From positions 2,701,035 to 2,765,034 of the forward strand of contig NC_089396.1 in NCBI RefSeq assembly GCF_003171515.1: a stretch of 64,000 nucleotides of DNA. The letters run 5' to 3'. The notes beneath the pieces were generated by a model that saw only the letters and a program-made list of their open reading frames with translations, made no database searches and had not been told where the DNA came from. The position numbers were made by a program, and so were the translations under genes. Positions 9,048-20,500 of this stretch are shown piece by piece. The stretch is from Pyrenophora tritici-repentis (Eukaryota > Ascomycota > Dothideomycetes > Pleosporales > Pleosporaceae). Each line of letters opens with the position of its first letter. Within the stretch, counting starts at the first letter, position 1.

Positions 9048-11846
9048 TTATCGCCGGCAGATTGTTGTGAAGTACTTGGTGAGCTCCAAAAGTGACTCGA
9101 AGTGTTCAGGCTCAGTAAGTAGAGCCTTAAGGTACCTGACGGCCTCTTTCATATTGCTTGGGGGGCTGGATGGTCGGAGCGGCCATCTGCTAAAAGAGCG
9201 TCTTGTTTTTCTGCAGAAGAGCATGTGCTTAGGTGTTTTAAGTCGCCCGCAAGAACAATTCAATTCTGCTGTGTCGTGTCTGAATTTGATGTGGTACCAT
9301 GCAAAGTCCCCATGTCGTGACCGGATGGCCAGCAGATGCGCGAGAACAGGGCGCGGAAGCGTCAGTTCGATTGGTGTCTTTGTGGTTTGGTAGGGTAGTT
9401 CCCATTGCCGGTACCAGGCCGACATTTAGGTCCGAGTTTGGTCCCACCAGCGCTGCCTGGCAGCGTTGAGCAAGGACTTAGCGATTGAACGCACCCTAGA
9501 TGCTGTCGGTTCCGCGGCCATGCCGTAAGGCTGGCTGGGTGCTTTTGCTTCGGCATCGGCAAGGCGGTCTGCTGCCTCATTCCCAATAATCCTGGTGTGG
9601 CCTGGCGACCAGCGTACTTGTATGTTGAAGACTGCCATTGCTGCCTGGCACTCAAGGAATGCCCATTGCGACGATGTGGGGGCGTTGCCCCGTATACCCC
9701 AGATAACTGACGTTGAGTCAATACACATCCATAGCCTGCGGTGGCTATGGGGGGCTAGTCTGATAGCGTGCTGGAGACCTCTCCAAGCACCCACTGCTTC
9801 GGCATCGAATACATGGGATTGGGGATTAAGCGATCCCCTCCCTATGGCAATCTGAGTCTGGGCCTAGTATATCGCGTAGCCGTAGGTGACAAAGCGTTCG
9901 CCGTCAGTGCGCTGTTCTGATCCATCAGAGAAGATGGTGACGTCCTGGTTGGTAAGGGTGTCCCACCACTTCGTAAATAATTTGGCGGCCTCGGCCTTGG
10001 CTATACCGTTTGTTGGGTCAGTGCGGCACCCTAGAGAGTAGTGCGGCGCTATGAGGGTGTGTCTGGGAATGGTAGGAAGAATCAACCCAAGTCGCTGGAC
10101 TTTGGAGTGTAGCTTCTGCAAACCTCCAGCTCCCCTGCCCTTCGGTATCACCGAGATCTTGATCCTGGCTGTAAGTAGGTGGTTCTTATCGACTACTTGC
10201 AGATGCAGAGCGAATCTCAGCTTTGCTTCTTCTAGCATAATGAGTGCTGATGGTAAGCCGGCGTCTCGAAAGAGTGCCCATCCTGGATAGGTTTTCCAGG
10301 CAGGGAGGATAGCGCGAGCCGCGATGGTGAGTGTCTGGTTGAGGGCTTTGAGGTGCCAGCTAATCCTAGTGCTAACTACGGGCGGTTGGTCCGATCGGTT
10401 GGTCAGAGGGTTCTTGGTGCGGCCTTCAAACCATGCTTCTGCTCCGTAGAGGAGACATAGCATTATGCAGGTAGTGACTGCTTTGCGGAGGGCTGAGGCT
10501 GGGGGGCCATTAACTGTGTTGGCAAGACTACGGATGTGATGGGCAACTTTGCGGGCTGTCGCTGCTCTCGTTTCAACGTGTCTTTTGAAGTTAAGCTTTC
10601 GATCAAACTAGACCCCCAGCCATCGGCAGGCGGGTTGGACTCCGTCGTCCTGATCTGTAATTGGTGTAATGGTGAGGGAGTCGTCCACAACACAGGGCGG
10701 GGAATAGTTATCCCATTGCCTAGTGAGGTGCATTATTTCCAACTTTTCTGGTGCGAAGGCAACCTTGTTTGCTGCACCCCACTCGTTGATAGCTCTGACA
10801 TCTTCTGCCAGCAGGCGAACGTTTTCATCCAGAGAGTTCGAGGCCCGGTATATGCAGACGTCGTCAGCATACCCGAAGCGGCGGGTTGTGTCCTGGTTTA
10901 GAAGCTCTGCTAGGTATAGTGTGTAGAGGACTGGGGACAGTGGTGATCCTTGGGGTGTTCCGCAGGCCACGGTGTAGCACTGGGTGGTTGCCTTGCCTAA
11001 TCTAACCCTGACTTTGCGATCTGTGAGGAAACTGTTGACAAATTTGAGCACTAGGTCTGGCCAGCCCTGCTTTGCCATGCGGACGAGTAGCCGGTTCTTA
11101 AGAAGTGCGTCAAAGGCTCCTTGAACGTCCATAGTAACCATAGTCACCTTCTTGCCCAATGCCCAAGCTCTTTGTGTATCGTGTGTGAAGGAGGCCAGCA
11201 GGTCTATTGCAGAGCGTTTCGGGAGCGCGCCTACATGCTGGGGGCTGAGTATCTCGTGAGTCATTGCGGTCCAGGCCAGCCGTCTTGCTACAACCCGTTC
11301 AAGTCCTTTGCCTAGGCAGGATAGGAGGGCTATTAGACGCATGGATCTTGGGGAGGTGCGGTCCTTCTTGCCGACCTTTAGTATCATGGCGACTTCGGCC
11401 GTTTTCCAGGCTGTGGGGAAGTAGCAGAGCTCAAGGCACTTCTGAAAGATAGAGCGGATGTAGGTCCTAACCTAAGCCCAGCAGGTCTTGAGAAGCCGGA
11501 CGGTGATTCGATCGGTGCCTGGCGAGGTGCTGGACACCCCAATAGTGCTTCTCTCGACTTCTTCCATAGGGATGTGGGTGTCCCATGGCAGTGTACCCGC
11601 CGGTGTTTCGGTAGGCCATACTGGCTCCGGCAGGTCGTCCTCAGCGCTGAACCGGTCCAGGATTTCCACCCGCAGGGCTTCGGCTTTTTCTAGTGGGTCT
11701 GAGATGGTTTGGTTGTTCACGATAAGTGGGATGTCCTGCTGTCCTAGGGTAAGTTTATGCCAACCTAGCAGGCTATATAACTCCTCATCTGTAGTGATAT
11801 TGTTAATCCGGTTCGCCCAGTACTCCTTCTTCGCTTTCCGCACGAC

Positions 11847-14800
11847 CACACCTGAGATCAATCAATCAAGCAAGCTGACAGCCCCCGGCTTGATTGATTG
11901 GCTGTTTGTATGAGATTTGGCTGGATTGATTGAATTGGCTTGGCGGAAAGTTGTTAGCTTGATTGGTAGCTTGGGTGCTTGATTCCCAAATAGGAAAGTT
12001 GTATATATTTTTTGGTGTTGAGTCTCAGCCGTCGTCCCATGTATCTAGATCGTCGTCTTCGCCCACCCACTTGCTAAGCTCGTACAAAACGTCCATCTGC
12101 TCGTCGGTAAGCTTTGATTGGCCCATATCGTCGTTGTCGCCGCCACCAAAACCTGCCCGTCTCCATCGTCGTACTGAGTGTAGTGCTGCTAGTAGCTCAG
12201 GTGATATACAGCGTCGGCGAGGCTCTAGTAGATCTCCGAGCTCACTGAAGACGCGCTCACACTCACAGCTTGAAGCGGGTATAGAGAGTATAGTAAGCGC
12301 CATCTTACTAAGGTTGGGATATTGATCGCGCAGCCCGAACCAGTATTGTATAGGATCGGTGCCCTTGCCAACGATTGGCTCGCGCTTCCACTGCTCATAC
12401 TCATCCTCCTTAGTATTGCCGCGTGTGGGATCAATAATGCCGTCAATCGCGTCGTCAATATTGCTCGGTTTCTTCGGTGCGCGTGTGTAGCAAGGCCTCG
12501 GTAACGGCAGCGACTTGTAATCCGCCCACAGTGCCTGGAAATTAAGATTATTAAGCGCCAGCCAGTCAGGCTTCTCAGCCCACGCTTGATCGCAGTAGTG
12601 TTTGTAGCGAGGATGGAGTATTGTAGCAGCGTAGTAAGCTGGCGAGTCGTCGAGTTTAGCGTAGTACTCGTTCGCCTTAAGTAGCGCTGCGCGTAGATTA
12701 ATAGGAAGGTGATCTTCGGGTGCCTCGTCGTGAGCGTCATGGACTACGCAATCGTAGTAGAGGAGGCGAGCTTCTAATTGAGTGAGTAGAAACTCAAACG
12801 TTGGGATCACCTCAGCGATCGCGCCAAAGCTATACTCGCCACGTCCCTCAAAGCGCTTTGTACACTCTTTAAGTGGCCTAAGAACCTCTATATAGTCGGT
12901 AACAACAGCCCAATCGGCAGCTGTGAGGCCGTCTGATCTCATCCACTGTGGAGCAGCAGGCCGATTTTTGCCCTGTGAGTCGGCGTAGATATCCTCTTTT
13001 GCTGTATTTTGTATGTGGGTGTTCGCGTACGCGTTGATGGCCGGCGCGAGCTTTATAGCTCGCTCAAAACAGTCGAAGTATGAGTTCCAGCGTGTGACTA
13101 CTGGCTTGATTGGCTGTAGTATCGTGAGCTTGTCGTCTGCGTCGTGAGGTAGCTCACGGTAAGCTGTACGCTGCGCCTTCTCAAAAAGATTGTACTGCTG
13201 CGGTGTGTGGATATAGTTGACAATATCGAGAAGTACGCCTAAAGGCCCGTGCTTTCGCCACTCCTTTATAAACGCTGCCTCGTCGGCGAGCTCGTCAACT
13301 CCCTCGTTGTTGTATGAGTCTGCATCTCTGCCCCAGAGCAGTCTCTGCCCAATCAGATTGATCGTATGAGGGCCACAGCGGAGGCGTCGGTGTATAGGAT
13401 TGAAGTTAAGCTCGTGGGCAATCGCAGCGACAGCGGTGTCGTTATTAGAGGCATTGTCGAGGACGAAGTAACCGAGTGTGCGCTCGCTTATGCTAAACTG
13501 CTCTAAGATTGATAATACAACCTCAGCTAATCGATCGCCGGAGTGAGCGCCTGTGAGCTGAGGCAGCGCGATAGGCAGGTCTCGGAGCTTGCCATCTGAG
13601 TTGACGTAGTGGGCGACGATACCGAGAAACCCGCGCTTGCCGCCTTTCGTTGTCCATCCGTCAAAGCTTATATGGATCTTGCTAAGCGATTGTGACAGCT
13701 CGTGGACAACGCGGGGCCTGAGCCAGTCAAACAGTCGTATGACGTATTGGGAGACGCTCTTGTGGTTCTTCCAGAGCGCTGCTTCTGCAAGTGGGTTGGC
13801 GATAGCAATTAGGCGTCGAAAAGCTGGTGTTTCGAACTCAGAGATGGGGTGGTTGTTCGCGACGAGCCAGTCTACTGCGGCAAACCTAAAGCGCTGCTTG
13901 CTAAACCCGTTAATCTGATTAGCTACTGCCTGTGAGATAGGGACTCTCGCAGTGGTGAGCGCGTTGTAAACACTAGCAACTGGAGTCTTGCCTGGTGCTA
14001 CTAGCCTATGGCCAGGTTTCTGCTCGCTGAGGTGGCGCGCGGCTGACGAGACTGCTGCGCTTGTATTGTATATCCCAATACCAATATCCGTGAGCTTGTG
14101 CTTGAAACACCAGTGGCAGATGAAGAATACGCGGGTTGGATCTTTGAGAAGAGCGACGCGATAGCCGTGGCGATGGATCCAACTCCGCTTGTGTTGGTGC
14201 GTCGTGATAGGCTTCGTATACAGCTTAAGGCGACCCCAATCTATGCCATCATAATTGTCTTCGAGATGGGCGTCAAAAGCCTCATCTACAGCGTCGTCGG
14301 CGGCTTCAGAAGACGGAGCGAGCGTAGCTTGCTCACTGCCCTCGGCGGGCGCGACGATAGCGTCTTCGGGCTGCGACTCGCGCAATCGCGACTCGAAAGT
14401 ATGTGTATATGGAGGCGGCGGAGATAGAGCAGATGGCTGAGATTGATATGACTGCGAGTCGATCGCGACGGGCTGGCTCGCAGTGCCGCGCGCGCGCTTT
14501 CTAGGCGAGGGAGCGCTATCAGAGACGCGTTTTTTGGGCGGCATGAGGGCGACGATGAGGTGAGGTATACGGCGATAGATCTGCAACACCAAAAGTATAT
14601 AGTATTGTGGGTGATGGAGATGGAGATGGAGTATACTATATGAGACGACGCGCTGGCTGCTAGTTACACGGAGCTATCGGATATTACTCAATGTTACACG
14701 GCGTAACTAAAACACCAAAAAAAGCTCAGTATAGAGCTTTTACAGCTATCTAAGCTGCCTCATGGGCTGCCTCATCACCGAAATCTACTATATACTTAAG

Positions 14801-14950
14801 GCAATCAAGCTATCAATCTGAATCAAGCTCACGGAAAAGCTCAGCTGGATTGATTGCGTTTTTGTATGAGGTTTGGCTGGATTGATTGAATTGGCTTGGC
14901 ATCAATCTTCCAATCAAGCTATCAAGCTAGCTTGATTGATCTCAGGTGTG
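11847..14950 (-). mobile_element. Complete hAT transposon, hAT-1 (3,104 bp)
   Basis: Both ends carry the perfect 19-base inverted repeat CACACCTGAGATCAATCAA. It is flanked by the perfect 8-base target duplication CGCACGAC (11839-11846 and 14951-14958). It contains one transposase frame on the minus strand and splits a LINE. All parts needed for movement appear present. Confidence 0.95.
12025..14544 (-). CDS. hAT-family transposase (839 aa)
   Basis: The frame is open from 14592, but the better start is the ATG at 14544 (MPPKKRV), which matches how the sister transposases begin (MPAKR, MPDPR). After a basic, NLS-like N-terminus comes a BED-type zinc finger (CHWCFKHK..RHL near residue 145). The RNase H-like core follows with KIHISFDGWT, YFVLDNASNND (two catalytic Asp), RCGPHTINLIGQ and VTRWNS. 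The C-terminal hAT dimerisation region is SIPASSCECERVFSELGDL. The length is normal for the family. There are no stops or frameshifts, so this could be an active enzyme. It cuts and rejoins ends such as the 19-base repeats of its own element and may mobilise the MITEs nearby. Confidence 0.93.
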   Translation of the reverse strand: MPPKKRVSDSAPSPRKRARGTASQPVAIDSQSYQSQPSALSPPPPYTHTFESRLRESQPEDAIVAPAEGSEQATLAPSSEAADDAVDEAFDAHLEDNYDGIDWGRLKLYTKPITTHQHKRSWIHRHGYRVALLKDPTRVFFICHWCFKHKLTDIGIGIYNTSAAVSSAARHLSEQKPGHRLVAPGKTPVASVYNALTTARVPISQAVANQINGFSKQRFRFAAVDWLVANNHPISEFETPAFRRLIAIANPLAEAALWKNHKSVSQYVIRLFDWLRPRVVHELSQSLSKIHISFDGWTTKGGKRGFLGIVAHYVNSDGKLRDLPIALPQLTGAHSGDRLAEVVLSILEQFSISERTLGYFVLDNASNNDTAVAAIAHELNFNPIHRRLRCGPHTINLIGQRLLWGRDADSYNNEGVDELADEAAFIKEWRKHGPLGVLLDIVNYIHTPQQYNLFEKAQRTAYRELPHDADDKLTILQPIKPVVTRWNSYFDCFERAIKLAPAINAYANTHIQNTAKEDIYADSQGKNRPAAPQWMRSDGLTAADWAVVTDYIEVLRPLKECTKRFEGRGEYSFGAIAEVIPTFEFLLTQLEARLLYYDCVVHDAHDEAPEDHLPINLRAALLKANEYYAKLDDSPAYYAATILHPRYKHYCDQAWAEKPDWLALNNLNFQALWADYKSLPLPRPCYTRAPKKPSNIDDAIDGIIDPTRGNTKEDEYEQWKREPIVGKGTDPIQYWFGLRDQYPNLSKMALTILSIPASSCECERVFSELGDLLEPRRRCISPELLAALHSVRRWRRAGFGGGDNDDMGQSKLTDEQMDVLYELSKWVGEDDDLDTWDDG

Positions 14951-15382
14951 CGCACGACGGCAAGGAACTCCCTGGTTTCGATTGGGACCGTCCCTGGTTC
15001 TGCTAAGTTCCTGGCAGCCCGGTGCCAGCTGTGGGCTTCTACGCAATCTTCTGTCCACTATGGTGCTGAGTGACCTTTTGCCCTGTCTGGTGTGCCAGCG
15101 CCCTTGAGCGCGGCCCATAGGGTTCTTTCTAAGCTAGCAATAGATGACTCAATGTCTGCTTTCGTGTTGATAGGGCTGATTGGGTGTGCTTGGAGGTGAA
15201 GTTCAACTAGAGCGTTAAACTGGTGCAGGCGTCTTGTTGGCACCCTGTAGTGGAATTGGTCTAGAGGTTGGCGCCCTCTAGCGGGGATTGTGGTGAGTAA
15301 GGTAAAGTGGTTAGAGCCACAGTGTAGGTCCTCTGCTACTTCAGTTGTGGCAAAGGGGATATTCGAGAAGGTAAGGTCTATG

Positions 15383-16434
15383 CATACTTGTCAACGAGCG
15401 AGCCGGCTCGCTCAGCTCGCTCGGCTTGGACGTTTTGACCAAGCCGAATGAGCTGAGCGCGCAATGCGCGCTTGCAAGCCGAGCGAGCTTAGGGATAGGC
15501 GCTCGCTCAGTCAGCTTGCTTAGCTTGGTTAGATGGGGCGGTTGGAAACTTGGGGCTGAAGGACTTGGTGGAGGGGCAATCTCACGATGATTTTTAGGTG
15601 TAGTGCGTAAGTTCGAAACCTAGTTATAACATAAAATACACTCTTTTTTGCTATATTTCTAGCAAATAAGCTACTAAATTTCCGGCTAACGGCCTGGCAA
15701 CAATATTCTCCTTTTGCGACACTTCACTTACTACTTATCACCCACCACACTCATCTATACTCCATCAACGCGTCTCTATTTGCAGCTACTATCTACCTCG
15801 CCGTTGCTATAATGCCAGCAAAAAGAACACGCGTTAATGCTCCAGAAATCGCGGCAACTTTATCAACAACTTTATTGAGCCTGCAGGGCTTACGGAGAAC
15901 GAGGAAGATGAATATGAGGCTTGGAAACGCAGCGAACCGATCGCTGGCGAGGGCGTCGACCCTATAAAATACTGGGTAGAACTCCGCGATCGCCACCCTA
16001 GCCTTAGCAAATTTGCTATCGACATGCTATCAATCCCAGGCTCAAGCTGTGAGTGTGAGCGCTTATTCAGCGAGCTGGGTGACCTCCTCGAGCCCCGTCG
16101 GCGCAGCATTTCTCCGCAACTTCTAGCAGCAATACAGTGCGATCGACGATGGATAAGAGCTGGATTTGGCAGTGGTGAGGTGCCTGTAAAGGGGGTTATC
16201 AGCGATGAGGAGATGGACGCGAAATACGGTGTACATAAGTGGGATATTAGCTGAGAAACTCAACACCAAGGTTTCTATATAACTTTCCTAATCGGGACTG
16301 AGCCCATCAAGCCGAGCGAGCTGACAGCCCTGTTTCAGCCAATCCGAGCGAGCCGAGCGAGCTGCTGGCCTCCGCTCAATTGGCTGAGCAAGCCAATTGG
16401 CTGAGCTCGCTCAGCTTGCTCATTGACATCTGTG
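15383..16434 (+). mobile_element. hAT-2 internal-deletion derivative (1,052 bp)
   Basis: The left end CATACTTGTCAACGAGCGAG and right end (reverse complement CACAGATGTCAATGAGCAAG) are imperfect inverted repeats shared with the full-length copy at 16436. It retains the first about 50 bases of the transposase frame (ATG at 15812), then jumps to the C-terminal third. About 2.1 kb corresponding to 16915-19005 is missing, with a short AACTT-like match at the breakpoint. It keeps the dimerisation-domain coding (SIPGSSCECERLFSELGDL). It is non-autonomous and likely mobilised in trans. Subterminal GAGCGAGC motifs are repeated many times at both ends. Confidence 0.85.
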
Positions 16435-16435
16435 G

Positions 16436-19400
16436 CATACTTGTCAACGAGCGAGCCGGCTCGCTCAGCTCGCTCGGCTTGGACGTTTTGACCAAGCCGA
16501 ATGAGCTGAGCGCGCAGTGCGCGCTTGCAAGCCGAGCGAGCTTAGAGATAGGCGCTCGCTCAGTCAGCTTGCTTAGCTTGGTTGGATGGGGCGGTTGGAA
16601 ACTTGGGGCTGAAGGACTTGGTGGAGGGGCAATCTCACGATGATTTTTAGGTGTAGTGCGTAAGTTCGAAACCTAGTTATAACCTAAAATACACTCTTTT
16701 TTGCTATATTTCTAGCAAATAAGCTACTAAATTTCCGGCTAACGGCCTGGCAACAATATTCTCCTTCTGCGACACTTCACTTACTACTTATCACCCACCA
16801 CACTCATCTATACTCCATCAACGCGTCTCTATTTGCAGCTATTATCTACCTCGCCGTTGCTATAATGCCAGCAAAAAGAACACGCGTTAATGCTCTAGAA
16901 ATCGCAACAACTTCGAAGCGCCCTAGAGTCGCAGCGCGTCGTCGCGGGACTGCCAGCCAACCTGTGCTAGTCGATACTCAGCCATTCTCACCATCTCCAC
17001 CTCCTCCTCCACCGCTGTCGCCGCGTCAAGCTCTCATCGCCGCGCCATAAGCACCAAATTTTGAAGCGACCCTCCGAGAGTCGCGCACCGAAGAGACGAT
17101 TATCCTACCCCCTAAGGGCAGCGAGCATGCCACTGTTGCAGCTTCAGGAGCAGCTAGCGAGGCTGTCGACGAGGGCTTCGTATAGGTAGAGGACAAATAC
17201 GACGGCTTCAATTAGAGTCGCTACCTAAAGCACTGCAAGCCGCCTACATCACTTTCGAACCGAGCAAGCTGGGTATACAGCCATGGCTATCGCATCGCCT
17301 TGCGCAGCAACGTCGCAAAAGTCACGTGGATCTGCCACTATTGCTATAAGTACAAGTTCACTACTGTTGGCCGTGGCATACATGACGTCTCGCAGTCTCC
17401 ATCAGCGCCAGCACGTCATCTCGGAGAAGACAAGAAAGTTCATGGCTTGAAGCCTCCAAGTAAGCGCACTACCGTCGCTCCTCGGAAAGAAACTCTCCTC
17501 GAACGCGCCCTTCAGAAGGGCTGCTCTCAGGCTGCTGCCAACGAGCTTACCGACTTCAATATACAAGAGTTCAGGCTTGCGGCCGTCACCTAGCTCGTCG
17601 AAAACAACCTCCCACTCTCACAATTCGAATCATCGTCCTTTCGCAATATGATACAATTAGCTAGCGTAGAGGCAGAACGAGCCCTGTGGGCATCTCATAA
17701 CAGCGTCTCACGATACGTCATACGCCTGTACAACTACCTGTTACCAAAGGTTGTCGCAAGCCTTTCAGAATCAATGAGCAAAGTCCATATAAGCTTTGAC
17801 GGATGGACGACAAAAGGTGGCAAGCGCGGTTACTTAGGTATCGTCGCCCACTACGTTGATAGCTCTGGCGAGCTCAGGGACTTGCCTATTGCGCTCCCAC
17901 AACTGACAGGTGCCCACACCGGCGAGGCCATGGCTGAGGTCGTGATGGCAATATTCAAGCAGTTCGAAATCACTGTGGGCAAGCTCGGTTACTTCGTCCT
18001 CGACAACGCACATAACAACAACACCACGATCAACACTCTCGCCTTGCAGATGGGCTTCAGCGCTACCGAGCGTCGCCTTCGCTGCGGTCCTCATACGCTT
18101 AATCTCATTGGCCAGATGCTACTCTGGGGTGAGGAGAAAGAGTCCTACGACAACGAGGAGACTGAGCGCGTGAACGAAGCTGAGAACATGGCTACTTGGC
18201 GAGGCGATGGACCATTAGGAGTGCTTCTCGCGGTTATCAACTACATCAAAACACCACAACAGTACGCTCTTTTTGAGAAGTATCAGAAGCTCGCTATTAG
18301 GGACCAGCCTGTCAACGCGCCAACAGAACAGCACAAAATCAAGGAGCCCGTCAAGCCAGTTGTTACTCGCTGGAACTCTTACGTTTCGTGTTTTGAGCGC
18401 GCTGTTGAGTTGCAATTAGCGGTTAATGGGTACGCCAACTACCATATTCAGAAGATTGAAACTGAAGACGCGTACGCCCGAAGTCGTAACAACAAGCTGC
18501 CTGCAGCGCCGGATTGGATGAGGTCTGATGGGATCAATGCCCATGACTGGCAGGTGATTGCTGAGTATATTGATGTGCTCAGGCCACTGAAACAAGCTAC
18601 AAAACGGCTTGAAGGCCGCGGCAAAAGCGGTGCTTTTGGAGCAATCGCTGAGGTTATTCCAGTATTTGAATACTTACTTGGAGTCTATGAGGACCGCTTG
18701 CAAAGCTATGAAGACGTCATTCACGATGAGCATACAGAGTCACCCGAAGACCACCTTGCTATCAACCTCCGCGCTGCCCTAGTTAAAGCCCGCGAGTACT
18801 ACAACAAGCTCGACCTCTCGCCAGCTTACTATGCTGCTACAATCCTTCATCCTCGCTACAAAAGCTACCTTGACGCAGCGTGGGCGGATAAGCCTGATTG
18901 GCTAGAGAGCAGCAACCGCAAGTTTCAACATTTGTGGGCGGAGTACAAAAGCTTACCGAAGCCGCGCTTACGCCCCAAAGTCAGGCACAATGATATAGAC
19001 GACGCTATCAACAGCTTTATTGAGCCTGCAGGGCTTACGGAGAACGAGGAGGATGAATATGAGGCTTGGAAACGCAGCGAACCGATCGCTAGCGAGGGCG
19101 TCGACCCTATAAAATACTGGGTAGGACTCCGCGATCGCTACCCCAGCCTTAGCAAATTTGATATCGACATGCTATCAATCCCAGGCTCAAGCTGTGAGTG
19201 TGAGCGCTTATTCAGCGAGCTGGGTGACCTCCTCGAGCCCCGTCGGCGCAGCATTTCTCCGCAACTTCTAGCAGCAATACAGTGCGATCGACGATGGATA
19301 AGAGCTGGATTTGGCAGTGGTGAGGTGCCTGTAAAGGAGGCTATCAGCGATGAGGAGATGGACGCGAAATACGGTGTACATAAGTGGGATATTAGCTGAG

Positions 19401-19579
19401 AAACTCAACACCAAGGTTTCTATATAACTTTCCTAATCGGGACTGAGCCCATCAAGCCGAGCGAGCTGACAGCCCTGTTTCAGCCAATCCGAGCGAGCCG
19501 AGCGAGCTGCTGGCCTCCGCTCAATTGGCTGAGCAAGCCAATTGGCTGAGCTCGCTCAGCTTGCTCATTGACATCTGTG
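16436..19579 (+). mobile_element. hAT-2 full-length copy (3,144 bp)
   Basis: It has the same imperfect terminal repeats as the derivative on its left, from which it is separated by one base (16435). Dense GAGCGAGC and GCTCGCTC subterminal motifs are probable transposase-binding sites. No matching 8-base duplication can be assigned because the two copies abut each other and their outer flanks belong to two different LINE copies. Confidence 0.82.
16865..19399 (+). pseudogene. hAT-2 transposase, N-terminal part disrupted
   Basis: The frame starts with ATG at 16865 (MPAKRTRVNALEIATTSKR) and meets TAA near 17048, TAG near 17185, TAG near 17215 and TAG near 17592. It is then open from 17648 to 19399 (583 residues). 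The stops fall where relatives have Gln or Trp (PRQALIAAP*, then TW to T*), consistent with C-to-T and G-to-A mutation. The open part keeps KVHISFDGWT, YFVLDNAHNNN, RCGPHTLNLIGQ, VTRWNS and SIPGSSCECERLFSELGDL. In aligned parts, differences from the deletion derivative at 15.4 kb are almost all transitions. The enzyme is presumed dead unless an internal start gives a truncated product. Confidence 0.88.
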
Positions 19580-20500
19580 GCAATTGGTCTCATTGATCTG
19601 GGTGAGGACTTATCCTTCTTCCCGACTTTGGGTATCATGGCCACTTCTACCGTCTTCCAGGCGGCTGGGTAGTGGCCTTGTTCCATGCACGCCCGGTAGA
19701 TGCCTAGCACTAGGTGTCTAATGTGTTCCCAGCATGCCTTTAGGAGTCGGACGGTCACCTGATCGGGTCCTGGGGAGGTGCTAGATACTCCAATCACGTA
19801 GCGTTCAGTCTCCTCCATCGATATGTATGTGTCCCATGGTAGTGGCGTGGTTTGCGGGTCGTTGTCAAGAGGCGGTGGTTCTAGGAGGTCGTCCTCCGCC
19901 GAAAAACGGTCGAGGATTGCCTCTCTAAGTGCCTCAGCTTTCTCGAGTGGTGCTGTGATTGTCCTACCTTCGATTACAAGTGGGGTGTCCCGTTGGTCGA
20001 ATGATAGTTTATGCCAGCCTACTAGCTTGTATAGATCTTTGTCGTTATTACAGCCGTCTATGCGCTGCTGCCAGTACGTTCTCTTGGCTTTTCGTACCGT
20101 AGCTAGGAACGCACGGGTGGCTTCTGAGGGGGATTGGCCATAGTCCGACTTTTCCTGGATATGCCGCTTATACGCCACTCTACAGTCCTCTGTCCACCAT
20201 GGGGCGGAGTGGCCTTTTTCTCTATTTGGTGTTCCCGCCGCGTGCATTGCATCTCCTATAGCTTGGGTGATTCTAGCTATGCTTGCGTCGATTACGTCCG
20301 CTGGGGCGCTATTGCTAATTGGCTGTACGCCTACTGTGTAGAGTTGAACTAGCCCGGCAAACCTATCTATGTTTCTCTCGTGGACCCGGTAGTGATGCTG
20401 TTCTAGCACCGCTCTCCCTCGGCTTGGAAGGACAGTCACTAGGGTGAAATGGTCTGACCCTGTATACATATCTTCGCGGACTGTCGTTCTAGCGAAATGT
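19580..20500 (-). pseudogene. LINE ORF2 fragment (endonuclease end to early RT)
   Basis: The minus-strand frame from about 20500 to 19580 encodes YTGSDHFTLVTVLPSRGR (end of the endonuclease), a linker, SSTSPGPDQVTVRLLKACW and KVGKKDKSSPRSMRPIA. It is the same family as the LINE at 9-15.4 kb but a distinct copy. It breaks at the hAT-2 end on one side and runs into the C-terminus of a pogo transposase on the other, where the frame continues by chance. Zinc and RNase H parts are missing. Confidence 0.8.

Larger units (their letters stand above)
9048..15382 (-). pseudogene. Non-LTR retrotransposon ORF2 (Tad1/I-type), decayed and split by hAT-1
   Basis: Segments 14951-15382 and 9048-11846 are one minus-strand frame interrupted by the hAT at 11847-14950. 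The upper part is the end of the endonuclease domain (GSNHFTL). Then come reverse transcriptase (SSTSPGTDRITVRLLK, FGYADDVCIYR), RNase H (TIFSDGSEQRTDG, WSPGHTRIIGNEAADRLAD) and a C-terminal zinc motif (CSCG..KHMLFC). Five frames recorded separately share one phase and are separated only by stops at 11472, 10608, 10464, 9864 and 9426. At several stops the expected residue is Gln or Trp, as RIP-like C-to-T or G-to-A changes would give. The 5' half of the element is missing; its edge at 15382 abuts another hAT. Confidence 0.85.
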
